Positions 52,527 to 58,907 of a stretch of DNA of 64,000 nucleotides are shown here, in pieces. Origin of the DNA: CAVRAW01 sp963716135 (GTDB lineage: Bacteria > Planctomycetota > Planctomycetia > Pirellulales > JADZDJ01); NCBI GenBank assembly GCA_963716135.1, contig OY970289.1:1736001-1800000 (forward strand). Reading direction: 5' to 3'. Made by a program: the position numbers and the translations under genes. Under the pieces are notes generated by a model that was not told the DNA's origin, made no database searches, and saw only the letters and a list, made by a program, of their open reading frames with translations. Numbering within the stretch: position 1 is the first letter of the stretch; the number at the start of each line of letters is the position of its first letter.

Positions 52527-53685
52527 CGCTTCGCCGCCACGCAAATTTCCTGCCGGTTATGGTGCAATTGCCGCGCTCGCACATGCCCGTAGCCCCACAA
52601 GCGGATGCGATCGAGATAAGCCGGTATCTCGTCCGCCAGTTTCCAGTCCAGCAGCTTGAGCGTCAGGATCAATCCCTTAATTTGCACTTCGGGATGCGTG
52701 ACGATCGCTTCGACGGTATCCAGCGTGTACTGCGGCGCCACGTTGATGTCGGCCGTCAGATAGTGCACGCCGCGGAATTCGCGCCGCTTCACGTCGGCGC
52801 CACGTTTCTTCAAGTGCGTGAAATTCGGATTCGCCAAGACCAGCGGATCCATGTTGGCCGGATCGATGCCGATCACTTTCAAGCCATGATTCAACAATGC
52901 CTGGCTCGCTCCGCCCGGCGCACTGCCGATTTCCGCCCACACTTCTCCCGCGCGCAGCGGCGTGCGCGACCAGGCCAGCGATTCTTCCATTTTCAGGTAG
53001 GCCCGCGAAACCGCGTCGGCCGGCGGCTCCAGCGGGAACATGCCGCCGGGCCAGCGTGATGAAATCGACGCGGCGCGATGATATCCGAACCACCACTCGT
53101 GTGGCTCGACCACCACGCAGTCGAGCACCAGGTGCCCAGCCAGCGCGGAATTGGGAGGTTCATATCTGCGAGGTTTCTTGATCGCCACCGCTAAGCCGCC
53201 GGCGGATGCAGCGACAGCTTCGTGATGCACGCCTTCCTGAACTCTGAACCCCGAACCCTCTGCTGCGCTCTCGCGAATTGCCGCTTCCACCTCGGCCGCC
53301 AACTGCGTCGGGCCGGGTTCATAACTGCGATATCCCGGTTCGTGCAAGTCGCGCTGCCACACGTGCAAGCAATCGAACTTGCGCTCGCCGGCCAATTGCC
53401 AAACTTGGGCGGCGCGCTCTTCGATGGTCGCGCCGGCCGCTTTGCCCAATGAATATCCGTACGACCGGGCGAACACGCTGTGCAAATCAAAGTCGTCCGC
53501 CAGAGCCCCTCTCCCTTCAGGAGAGGATTGTGCTGAGGGCGCCGCACCCGCGGGCAATTTAAAAGTCAGAAAACCGGGCCGCGAAAATGCAAACCGAAAC
53601 GCCGGCCAGCGCCGAGCAAGCTCGGCCTTTAGCGCCGCTTCCGCGCCACCTGGCAGGTCACAAAGATAAATCCCGGCGTTTCCAT
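52511..53685 (-). CDS. RlmM-like FtsJ-domain rRNA 2'-O-methyltransferase, one frame break, repeat insertions
   Basis: About 390 residues. The N-terminus METPGFIFVTCQVGAEAALK (start ATG 53685) and FRFAFSRPGFLTFKLP match the THUMP-like region of RlmM. A frame break near 53651 fits one missing G. The C-terminal half is a Rossmann methyltransferase: ESLAWSRTPLRAGEVWAEIG, SAPGGASQALLNHG (SAM site), VIGIDPANMD, and the later KGLILTLKLLDW with catalytic-type Lys. RlmM methylates a cytidine of 23S rRNA (C2498 in E. coli). Two short segments look inserted: AAPSAQSSPEGRGAL (from a CCTCTCC/GGAGAGG palindrome) and GSGFRVQEG (from a period-7 array). Its last five codons are repeat E7. Activity at the same rRNA site is inference. 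Confidence 0.78.
53238..53258. repeat. Period-7 array inside the RlmM-like coding region
   Basis: Units TGAACTC, TGAACCC and CGAACCC on the plus strand encode Gly-Phe-Arg-Val-Gln in the minus-strand gene, in a poorly conserved linker. The words differ from the flanking coding sequence and resemble the solo arms elsewhere. Confidence 0.45.
53508..53526. repeat. CCTCTCC / GGAGAGG palindrome inside the RlmM-like coding region
   Basis: A 7-bp stem (53508-53514 with 53520-53526) and 5-base loop, followed by TTGTGCTGAGGG. It resembles the widespread bacterial intergenic palindrome made of CCCTCTCCC and GGGAGAGGG with GGGTGAGGG, here degenerate and in frame. Confidence 0.5.
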
Positions 53686-53714
53686 AACCGCAATTCTACC
53701 CGATCCGCCAGCGC

Positions 53715-53748
53715 AAGGAAAAACCCGCGGACTATTCGTCCGCGGGTT
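53715..53748 (-). terminator. Rho-independent terminator after hsp20
   Basis: An 11-bp stem (AACCCGCGGAC with GTCCGCGGGTT, 53722-53748) with a TATTC loop. On the minus strand it is followed by TTTTTCCTT. It lies 37 bases after the hsp20 stop and before the RlmM-like gene. Confidence 0.85.
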
Positions 53749-53784
53749 GCCTTGCCTCTGTTCCGCGTTAGCGAAACAGACCGA

Positions 53785-54237
53785 CTACTTAGTTTTGACG
53801 TCGATCTTACGGGGCTTGGCCTCTTCGGTCTTGGGGACCTTCACGGTCAGCACGCCTTCCTTGTATTCCGCCGTGATTTTGTCCGAATCGACCGCAGTCG
53901 GCAGCGGAATCACGCGGAAAAACTCGCCGTGATGTCGCTCCATGCGATGATAAGTCTTCCCCTTCTCTTGTTGCTCTTCTTTCTTCTCGCCCGAAATCCG
54001 CAGCTCACCGCCTTCCATCTCGACGCGGAAATCTTCGGGCTTCATGCCGGGCAGTTCGACCGTCACTTCGTAATCCGTCTGGGTTTCGGCCAGATTGATT
54101 CGCGGAGCGAACACTTCGCGCCCGACCGGCCATTCTTCGCGATTTCCGAAGAACCTGTTCATCAGGTCCCCCATTTCGCTTTCGAAACTCGTGAGTGGCC
54201 AAGTAAAGTTCACTCGAGGAATAAGTGTTCTTACCAT
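53785..54237 (-). CDS. Hsp20 / alpha-crystallin family small heat-shock protein
   Basis: A 150-residue small heat-shock protein that holds unfolding proteins as oligomers. The start at 54237 has a perfect GGAGGTG ribosome site 5 bases upstream. The alpha-crystallin domain spans about residues 45-140: DYEVTVELPGMKPEDFRVEM, GELRISGEKKEEQQEKGKTY, HHGEFFRVIPLPTAVDSDK and EGVLTVKVPKTEEAKPRKID. The N-terminal arm (FTWPLTSFESEMGDLMNRFF) is typical. It ends at a strong terminator, so it is its own unit. No heat-shock operator was recognised. Confidence 0.95.
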   Translation of the reverse strand: MVRTLIPRVNFTWPLTSFESEMGDLMNRFFGNREEWPVGREVFAPRINLAETQTDYEVTVELPGMKPEDFRVEMEGGELRISGEKKEEQQEKGKTYHRMERHHGEFFRVIPLPTAVDSDKITAEYKEGVLTVKVPKTEEAKPRKIDVKTK

Positions 54238-54524
54238 GACGCACCTCCAACAATCTTTGACAATGCCTCGCAGGCTATCTTCCGGGCCACGCGCCCAGCG
54301 TGCCTGCTCGAAGTTTTCCCATAACTTCCCACTTATATTACGAGTGGGAGGGGCGCTCGGTTTTTCCGCCAAGACTCGGGCTGGGAAAACCGGAAATTTG
54401 CAATGGCTGAAACCATTGCGCCTGCCGCAACGGCAGTTGCTATGCCCCTGGAGAGTTATTAAGCAAACTGAATGCCAAGCCGAAATTTTTTGGACCAGGC
54501 CGGGATAGCCAATCTATGACGAAT

Positions 54525-55661
54525 TTACGGCGAGCTCGGTTTGCAGTTGCTCAGGGCTAGCAAGCAATACGCGCTAACCAGATTAGGATCGCCTTCCATG
54601 AACCGCTTGTCGGTGTTGACCCAACTGCCATCAGCTTGTTGCCGCTTGGCGAGTTCGGTCACCAGTTCGGCCCGCCAATCGTGCTCGGCGCCTTTGGAGT
54701 CCGCAATCGTCTTTTCGCCCAAAGCACTCAGCGATTTTGCAAAAGTGTTGTAACCGTAATACACACCCGCCTGGCCCAAGCCTGGGTTGGCGGTGAGATC
54801 GTAGTTCTTGCGAATCCAATCGACGGCCGCTTTGACGCGCTCGTCGTCCGGCGCCAGGCCGCAATAGATCATGCTTTTCAAGCCGGCATAGGTCATCGAG
54901 CCAAAGCTGCGCAAGCCGCCGTTATCCGTCTTTCCGCCCGGGGCGCTGGCGCCGTTGTCGGCCGGCGTGTAATAGAAGCCGCCGTCGGGATTCTTGTCGG
55001 CAAATTGCGTGGTGTTGTACTGGCTGGGCAAATTCTGGCACCGCGAAACAAACACCAGCGCCCGCTCCAACGCCTCGTGGTTCGTTTCGGCGCCCGCTGA
55101 ATGCAGGGCATCGACCAAAAACGACGTGTTGGAAAGATCGGGCCGGGTGCCGCTTTTGCCGTAGCCGGCGCCGCCGTATTGCACATCGGCGGGCTGGGTC
55201 TTCCCGTTGCCCCCCCACTGAATGTTCTTCACGTAGTTGTTCGCCCGATCGATCAGTTCGTTGTAGCGGCCGTCCTTATTGGCATCCACAAAGCACATCA
55301 AGCCGATGCTCGTTTCATAGTTTTGGATGCTGGAGTCCGGCTGATAGATGCCGCCATCCTTTTGCACGAAGCCTTCCAGGTATTTCAAGCTCTTGGCCAC
55401 CGCGGGATCATCCGGCGACATGCCGTTGCGCAATAGGGCGCTGGTGCACAGCGCGGTGACCGCCGGGCTGATCTTGGCGCTGTACGAGCCGTCGGCCGCT
55501 TGTCCCTTGCCGGTGAGATAGGCGATGCCGCGCTGGACGGTTTGTTGCTGCAGTTGCGGATCGGCCTTCGCCGCCGTCTCGTCGGCCGCCGGCGCTGACG
55601 TCAGCCAGATCGCGAACACGCTTGAAACCGCCGCCGCGAAAACACAAAGCCTGGTGCGCAT
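54525..55661 (-). CDS. Exported prenyltransferase/squalene-oxidase-repeat (alpha-toroid) protein
   Basis: A 378-residue exported protein: signal peptide MRTRLCVFAAAVSSVFAIWL ending near APAAD, then an alpha-alpha toroid of QW-like repeats (GIAYLTGKGQAADGSYSAK, FVQKDGGIYQPDSSIQNYET, NPDGGFYYTPAD, GLRSFGSMTYAGLKSMIYCG and RQQADGSWVNTDKRFMEGDP). The fold is that of terpene cyclases and prenyltransferase beta subunits, but catalytic acids such as DxDD are not obvious. Planctomycetes carry many such proteins with unknown roles. It is followed by nothing on this strand for 290 bases. Confidence 0.85.
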   Translation of the reverse strand: MRTRLCVFAAAVSSVFAIWLTSAPAADETAAKADPQLQQQTVQRGIAYLTGKGQAADGSYSAKISPAVTALCTSALLRNGMSPDDPAVAKSLKYLEGFVQKDGGIYQPDSSIQNYETSIGLMCFVDANKDGRYNELIDRANNYVKNIQWGGNGKTQPADVQYGGAGYGKSGTRPDLSNTSFLVDALHSAGAETNHEALERALVFVSRCQNLPSQYNTTQFADKNPDGGFYYTPADNGASAPGGKTDNGGLRSFGSMTYAGLKSMIYCGLAPDDERVKAAVDWIRKNYDLTANPGLGQAGVYYGYNTFAKSLSALGEKTIADSKGAEHDWRAELVTELAKRQQADGSWVNTDKRFMEGDPNLVSAYCLLALSNCKPSSP

Positions 55662-55725
55662 GAATCACCTCGTGCGGTTTATTCTACAAGTCAAAATGGC
55701 CGATGTCGCGGCGGCTATTCGGCGC

Positions 55726-56034
55726 TTAATCGATCACTGCCAGCAGGTCCTGTTCGCTCATAATCAACAGCTTCTCGCCGTCGACTTCGAATTCCATTCC
55801 TGAATAGGGGCTGAACAACACGCGATCTCCTTCGCTTACCTGGCTGCCGATGCGGCGGCCGTCTTTCAATTGCCGGCCGTCGCCCACCGACAACACACGC
55901 CCTTGATGCGGCTTTTCCTGCGCGGCATCCGGCAGCAAAATTCCGCCGGCCGTTTTTTGTTCCGCCTCCAGCCGCTTCACAACCACGTGATCGCCCAAGG
56001 GCACCACGTTCGTTCCGCGAGCGCTCTTTGGCAT
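55726..56034 (-). CDS. Second GroES-like co-chaperonin, not next to a groEL
   Basis: A 102-residue GroES-family protein: VVPLGDHVVVKRLEAEQ, mobile loop TAGGILLPDAAQEKPHQG, RVLSVGDGRQLKDGRRIGSQ and GDRVLFSPYSGMEFEVDGEK, ending EQDLLAVID. The start ATG at 56034 gives the family N-terminus; an upstream ATG at 56121 would add 29 residues. Compared with the operon copy it lacks the Lys-rich start. It may pair with GroEL from elsewhere or with the neighbouring groEL under other conditions. Confidence 0.9.
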   Translation of the reverse strand: MPKSARGTNVVPLGDHVVVKRLEAEQKTAGGILLPDAAQEKPHQGRVLSVGDGRQLKDGRRIGSQVSEGDRVLFSPYSGMEFEVDGEKLLIMSEQDLLAVID

Positions 56035-56170
56035 CGTGATATTCCGCCGTCGGCCTGCTAATGAATTGTAGGTCGCCAGATATTTCAGAGAACTGGCAAT
56101 TACTGACGAGGATTTTCGCACTTCGCCGAGCGCCCTGCAAGCGCCCGGCCGGTTTCCTGGCCGGCGAAAC

Positions 56171-56326
56171 CTAACCTATTGCCAGCACAGCCAGAACGAT
56201 CAGCCAACTCACCAGCATCAGCGCAGCTATTGCCAGCAGGATCTTTTGCCATCGTGCCGGAGCCGGACGCAACTTCTCGGGGGGCGACGGCGCACGATTC
56301 GAGTCCGGCTTGCGCGATTTGCTCAT
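56171..56326 (-). CDS. 51-residue single-pass membrane peptide
   Basis: A short frame: ATG at 56326, stop TAG at 56171. Residues 1-22 are charged and Pro-rich (MSKSRKPDSNRAPSPPEKLR), and residues about 27-50 form one hydrophobic helix (ILLAIAALMLVSWLIVLAVL). It begins 12 bases after the stop of the Minf_1886 gene on the same strand, so it is likely translated from that transcript. Too small for family recognition. Support comes from context, the helix and clean length only. Confidence 0.55.
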   Translation of the reverse strand: MSKSRKPDSNRAPSPPEKLRPAPARWQKILLAIAALMLVSWLIVLAVLAIG

Positions 56327-56338
56327 GCGCTTGATCGA

Positions 56339-56806
56339 TTACTCAGACTGTTTCTCGGTCGGCTTCGGCGGCGTGATGTGTACGTTGCGCACCAGCGCCT
56401 CGTCGAAGTCGTACACATTCTCGAAATCTTCCCGGCGGTCTTGCTTGGTCTTTCGCATCTGGCCGGCTTCGATCAGGTTGAAAACGATGTTGCCGATGTC
56501 GCCCGTGCTGCGCACGCCCCAGCTATTCAGCACGGCTTTGGCCATTAGGCCGTACTGCTCCAGCGCATACTGGCGCACCGCTTCGCACAATTGTTGCCCG
56601 GTCAGATGGCGTTCCGCTTTTTTGCTTCCGCCTTTCCGAGGCGGTTCCGGCGGGGCCTCTTCTTCCGGCGGATGCTCCTGACCCATGCCCAGCTTCTCGT
56701 GCGCAAAGTTGAGCGCTTCGAACACAAACACGTAGGCTTCGAACTTGTAGCGCTTGTCGTTCTCCAGCAGCTTGGCCAGCGGATGCGATGGATCGAGGAT
56801 GGGCAT
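56339..56806 (-). CDS. Minf_1886 family protein
   Basis: A 155-residue soluble protein of the Minf_1886 family (named from Methylacidiphilum), widespread in planctomycetes and verrucomicrobia. Conserved blocks are DKRYKFEAYVFVFEALNFAH, RHLTGQQLCEAVRQYALEQY, GLMAKAVLNSWGVRSTGDIG, NIVFNLIEAGQMRKTKQDRR and EDFENVYDFDEAL. A variable Glu/Pro-rich linker lies at residues 45-60. The function is unknown. It lies between ricT and the small membrane peptide on the same strand, with E8 between it and ricT. Confidence 0.88.
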   Translation of the reverse strand: MPILDPSHPLAKLLENDKRYKFEAYVFVFEALNFAHEKLGMGQEHPPEEEAPPEPPRKGGSKKAERHLTGQQLCEAVRQYALEQYGLMAKAVLNSWGVRSTGDIGNIVFNLIEAGQMRKTKQDRREDFENVYDFDEALVRNVHITPPKPTEKQSE

Positions 56807-56833
56807 AATGCGTGTGTTCTAGCAGATCAACTA

Positions 56834-56920
56834 GGAATGACCAATAACCAAGCACCAATGACCAATGTCGTTTCCGCGAAGCGTTTGGTCATTGGGATTT
56901 CGTCATTGGTCATTCATTCC
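56834..56920. repeat. Mirrored hairpin repeat E8 (period 7) between ricT and Minf_1886
   Basis: The left arm 56834-56867 (AATGACC, AATAACC, AAGCACC, AATGACC) and the right arm 56885-56920 are mirrored. The right arm ends 3 bases before the ricT stop codon (56924-56926). Words differ from E1-E7. Confidence 0.85.
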
Positions 56921-56923
56921 TGG

Positions 56924-57772
56924 TCAGTGCGCCTCCTCTTCGGTAGCCGCGCCCTCCACCTGCCCGCGCTTCAGAACCGTCAGCACGTCGGTCGCGGGAA
57001 TCAACAGCCGGCGATGGTCCTCCATTTCCACCAACAGTTGTTGCGCCAGAATTTCATGGGCCAGTACTCGGCTGCGGCCGCGAGAAGTCAGCACATCGGA
57101 ACCCACCGGCGGCAGTTCCTTTTGCAGCGCTTCATACGTGTCGTATTCGTACCGCAGGCAGCATTTCAACCGGCCGCAGCGCCCGGAGATTTTCGTCGGA
57201 TCCAGCGTGGCTTTTTGCAGCTTGGCCATTTTCATCGACACCGGCGGCATTTCGCTCAGGTGCGTGTTGCAGCACACCGGCTTGCCGCAGTCGCCGTAGT
57301 CGGCCAACAATTTGGCTTCGTCGCGCACGCCGATCTGCCGCATTTCGATCCGCGTCTGAAATTCCCCAGCCAACTGTTTTACCAAGTCGCGAAAATCGAC
57401 TCGGTTTTCGGCCAGGTAGTACACCACGATCCGTTCACCGCCGAAAATATGTTCCACGTCGACTAGTTCCATCTGCAATCCGGAGCCGCCGATCAGGTCG
57501 CGGCACTTCAAGAATTCATCGCGCTGCTGGGCCAGAATGCGCGATTGCTCCATCGAATCGGCCGGCGTCATCACCCGCAAAATCTGCCCCTGCGTCGGAT
57601 TCTTCAATTCCTTGGTCGATTCTTCCGTCGCCTCGCACATCACGATCGAGCATTCCAAGCCGCGATCGGTGCGGGCAATCACCTGCGTGCCGCGCGCATA
57701 CGCGTCGTCGCCGCGAGGAGACATGATCCCCAAAAATCGCATCGCGCCATACCGGACAACGTATTTCGACAT
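56924..57772 (-). CDS. ricT: PSP1-domain protein RicT (YaaT)
   Basis: A 282-residue PSP1-domain protein. In Bacillus, RicT (YaaT) works with RicA and RicF, carries Fe-S clusters and helps RNase Y process mRNA. Here VVRYGAMRFLGIMSPRGDDA, ARGTQVIARTDRGLECSIVM, RIVVYYLAENRVDFRDLVKQ and IEMRQIGVRDEAKLLADYGD are followed by the cysteine block CGKPVCCNTHL and GRCGRLKCCLRYEYDTYE, all Cys kept. The C-terminus is Glu/Ala-rich. It is divergent from the fluoride riboswitch unit. RicA/RicF were not found in the window. Confidence 0.88.
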   Translation of the reverse strand: MSKYVVRYGAMRFLGIMSPRGDDAYARGTQVIARTDRGLECSIVMCEATEESTKELKNPTQGQILRVMTPADSMEQSRILAQQRDEFLKCRDLIGGSGLQMELVDVEHIFGGERIVVYYLAENRVDFRDLVKQLAGEFQTRIEMRQIGVRDEAKLLADYGDCGKPVCCNTHLSEMPPVSMKMAKLQKATLDPTKISGRCGRLKCCLRYEYDTYEALQKELPPVGSDVLTSRGRSRVLAHEILAQQLLVEMEDHRRLLIPATDVLTVLKRGQVEGAATEEEAH

Positions 57773-57946
57773 TGGAAGCGGAGCTCAACTTGCTGCAAAC
57801 TCGAAAGGCATGATGCGACACTCGCTGTCCGGTAAACGTAGCCCAATATATCGCCCGGCATCGCGCCGGAGAAGTCGACGGACGTCGCGCTGGGAAGGGG
57901 CGTCGAACTTGACTTTTGGCCCACCATCAACCACCATGGAGCCGTC

Positions 57947-57997
57947 GTGGGGATGGGGTCCCCCGAAACCGCCCGCCTGGGCTGATGACTCCTACCG
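57947..57997 (+). promoter_or_regulatory. Fluoride (crcB) riboswitch aptamer
   Basis: The sequence carries GGGGATGG, then CCCCCGAAACCGCCC, GGGCTGATGACTCCTAC. This is the conserved crcB/fluoride pattern: GATG near the 5' end, AAACnGCC before a short stem, and GCTGATG-CTCCTAC after it. It lies 100 bases upstream of crcB, with a terminator between, so fluoride binding should allow read-through. Assignment is by recognition of the consensus, not by a covariance search. Confidence 0.93.
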
Positions 57998-58037
57998 ACG
58001 CACCAGCGTGCGGTCGGAGGCTATCGATCGAGCTAGC

Positions 58038-58065
58038 AGCCTTGCCGCACCGCAAGGCTTTTTTT
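58038..58065 (+). terminator. Intrinsic terminator of the fluoride riboswitch expression platform
   Basis: Stem AGCCTTGC with GCAAGGCT (58038-58045 and 58052-58059) around loop CGCACC, followed by seven T. It lies 40 bases after the aptamer and 32 bases before crcB, so it probably stops transcription without fluoride. Confidence 0.9.
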
Positions 58066-58096
58066 GTTGAATCGCCGCGACGATCCCGGCTGAACC

Positions 58097-58480
58097 ATGC
58101 TGAAATTCTCGCTGATTGCGATTGGCGGCGCCATCGGTTCGCTCTTGCGCTACGCCTTCCAAGGGTGGGTGCAACGTCTCACCGATAGCGCCTTTCCGAT
58201 CGGCACCATGGCGGTCAACATCACGGCCTGCTTCGCCATCGGATTTTTAAGCGGCCTGTTTGCCGGCCCGCAGTTGATCCGCGAGGAATATCGCATCGGA
58301 CTGACCGTGGGCGTTTTGGGCGGCTATTCCACGTTTTCCACCTTCGGGCTGGAATCGTTTAATCTGGCCAACGACGGCGAATTCGCTCTGGCGGCAGTCA
58401 ACCTTGTGTTAAGCTGCGCTGCCGGGTTGGCGGCGGTGTGGATCGGATATCGTTTGGCCGAACACTGGTTTGGAGTGTAA
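58097..58480 (+). CDS. crcB: Fluoride ion channel/exporter CrcB (Fluc)
   Basis: A 127-residue membrane protein of the Fluc family, a dual-topology dimer that expels fluoride. It has four helices: LIAIGGAIGSLLRYAFQGWV, GTMAVNITACFAIGFLSGLF, RIGLTVGVLGGYSTFSTFGL and AAVNLVLSCAAGLAAVWIGY. The filter motif GGYSTFSTFGLE is intact, and the Asn of the second helix is kept as AVNI. Its control by the fluoride riboswitch supports the role. DUF190 follows 3 bases after its stop. Confidence 0.96.
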   Translation: MLKFSLIAIGGAIGSLLRYAFQGWVQRLTDSAFPIGTMAVNITACFAIGFLSGLFAGPQLIREEYRIGLTVGVLGGYSTFSTFGLESFNLANDGEFALAAVNLVLSCAAGLAAVWIGYRLAEHWFGV

Positions 58481-58483
58481 ACC

Positions 58484-58831
58484 ATGAAAATTCCGCAAGA
58501 CGGATATCTGCTGCGCATCTTCATCGGCGAGGCCGATCGCTGGCACGGCAAGCCGCTCTACGAAGCCATCGTGATGAAAGCCCGCGAATTGCACATGGCC
58601 GGCGCCACCGTGCTGCGCGGCCCGATGGGCTTCGGCGCCAAAAGCCACATGCATACGGCTAAGATATTGCGCCTTTCGGAAGACCTTCCCTTCATCATCG
58701 AAATCGTCGATGGCAAAGAGAAGATCGACGAGCTGATGCCGCACATCGACGAAATGGTGCAAGAAGGCCTGGTCACCCTGGAGCGCGTGCAAGTGATCAA
58801 ATACCGCGCCGGCAACGAAACGAAAACTTAG
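58484..58831 (+). CDS. DUF190 family protein of the fluoride operon
   Basis: A 115-residue cytosolic DUF190 protein (PII-like fold): RIFIGEADRWHGKPLYEAIV, ARELHMAGATVLRGPMGFGA, SEDLPFIIEIVDGKEKIDEL and MVQEGLVTLERVQVIKY. DUF190 genes often accompany crcB and could modulate it, but no mechanism is established. It begins 3 bases after crcB, so it is co-transcribed under the same riboswitch. Its stop codon is followed within 3 bases by repeat E9. Confidence 0.9.
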   Translation: MKIPQDGYLLRIFIGEADRWHGKPLYEAIVMKARELHMAGATVLRGPMGFGAKSHMHTAKILRLSEDLPFIIEIVDGKEKIDELMPHIDEMVQEGLVTLERVQVIKYRAGNETKT

Positions 58832-58833
58832 GC

Positions 58834-58907
58834 AGTGAGTAGGTGAGTAAGTACGAAGCGACCTTCTAATCACTCACCTCCTCACCTTCTCACCTCTTCG
58901 CCTCCTC
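58834..58907. repeat. Mirrored hairpin repeat E9 (period 8) between DUF190 and the acylase gene
   Basis: The left arm 58834-58852 has GTGAGTAG and GTGAGTAA. The right arm 58869-58907 has four or more units near CTCACCT. The stop codon of the minus-strand acylase (58890-58892) and its last five residues, Glu-Glu-Ala-Lys-Arg, are encoded within the right arm. Confidence 0.8.

Larger units (their letters stand above)
57773..58096. other. Divergent intergenic region with fluoride riboswitch
   Basis: About 320 bases between ricT and crcB. The ricT-proximal part (57773-57940) shows no clear motif. The crcB-proximal part holds the fluoride aptamer (57947-57997) and its terminator (58038-58065). Confidence 0.6.
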
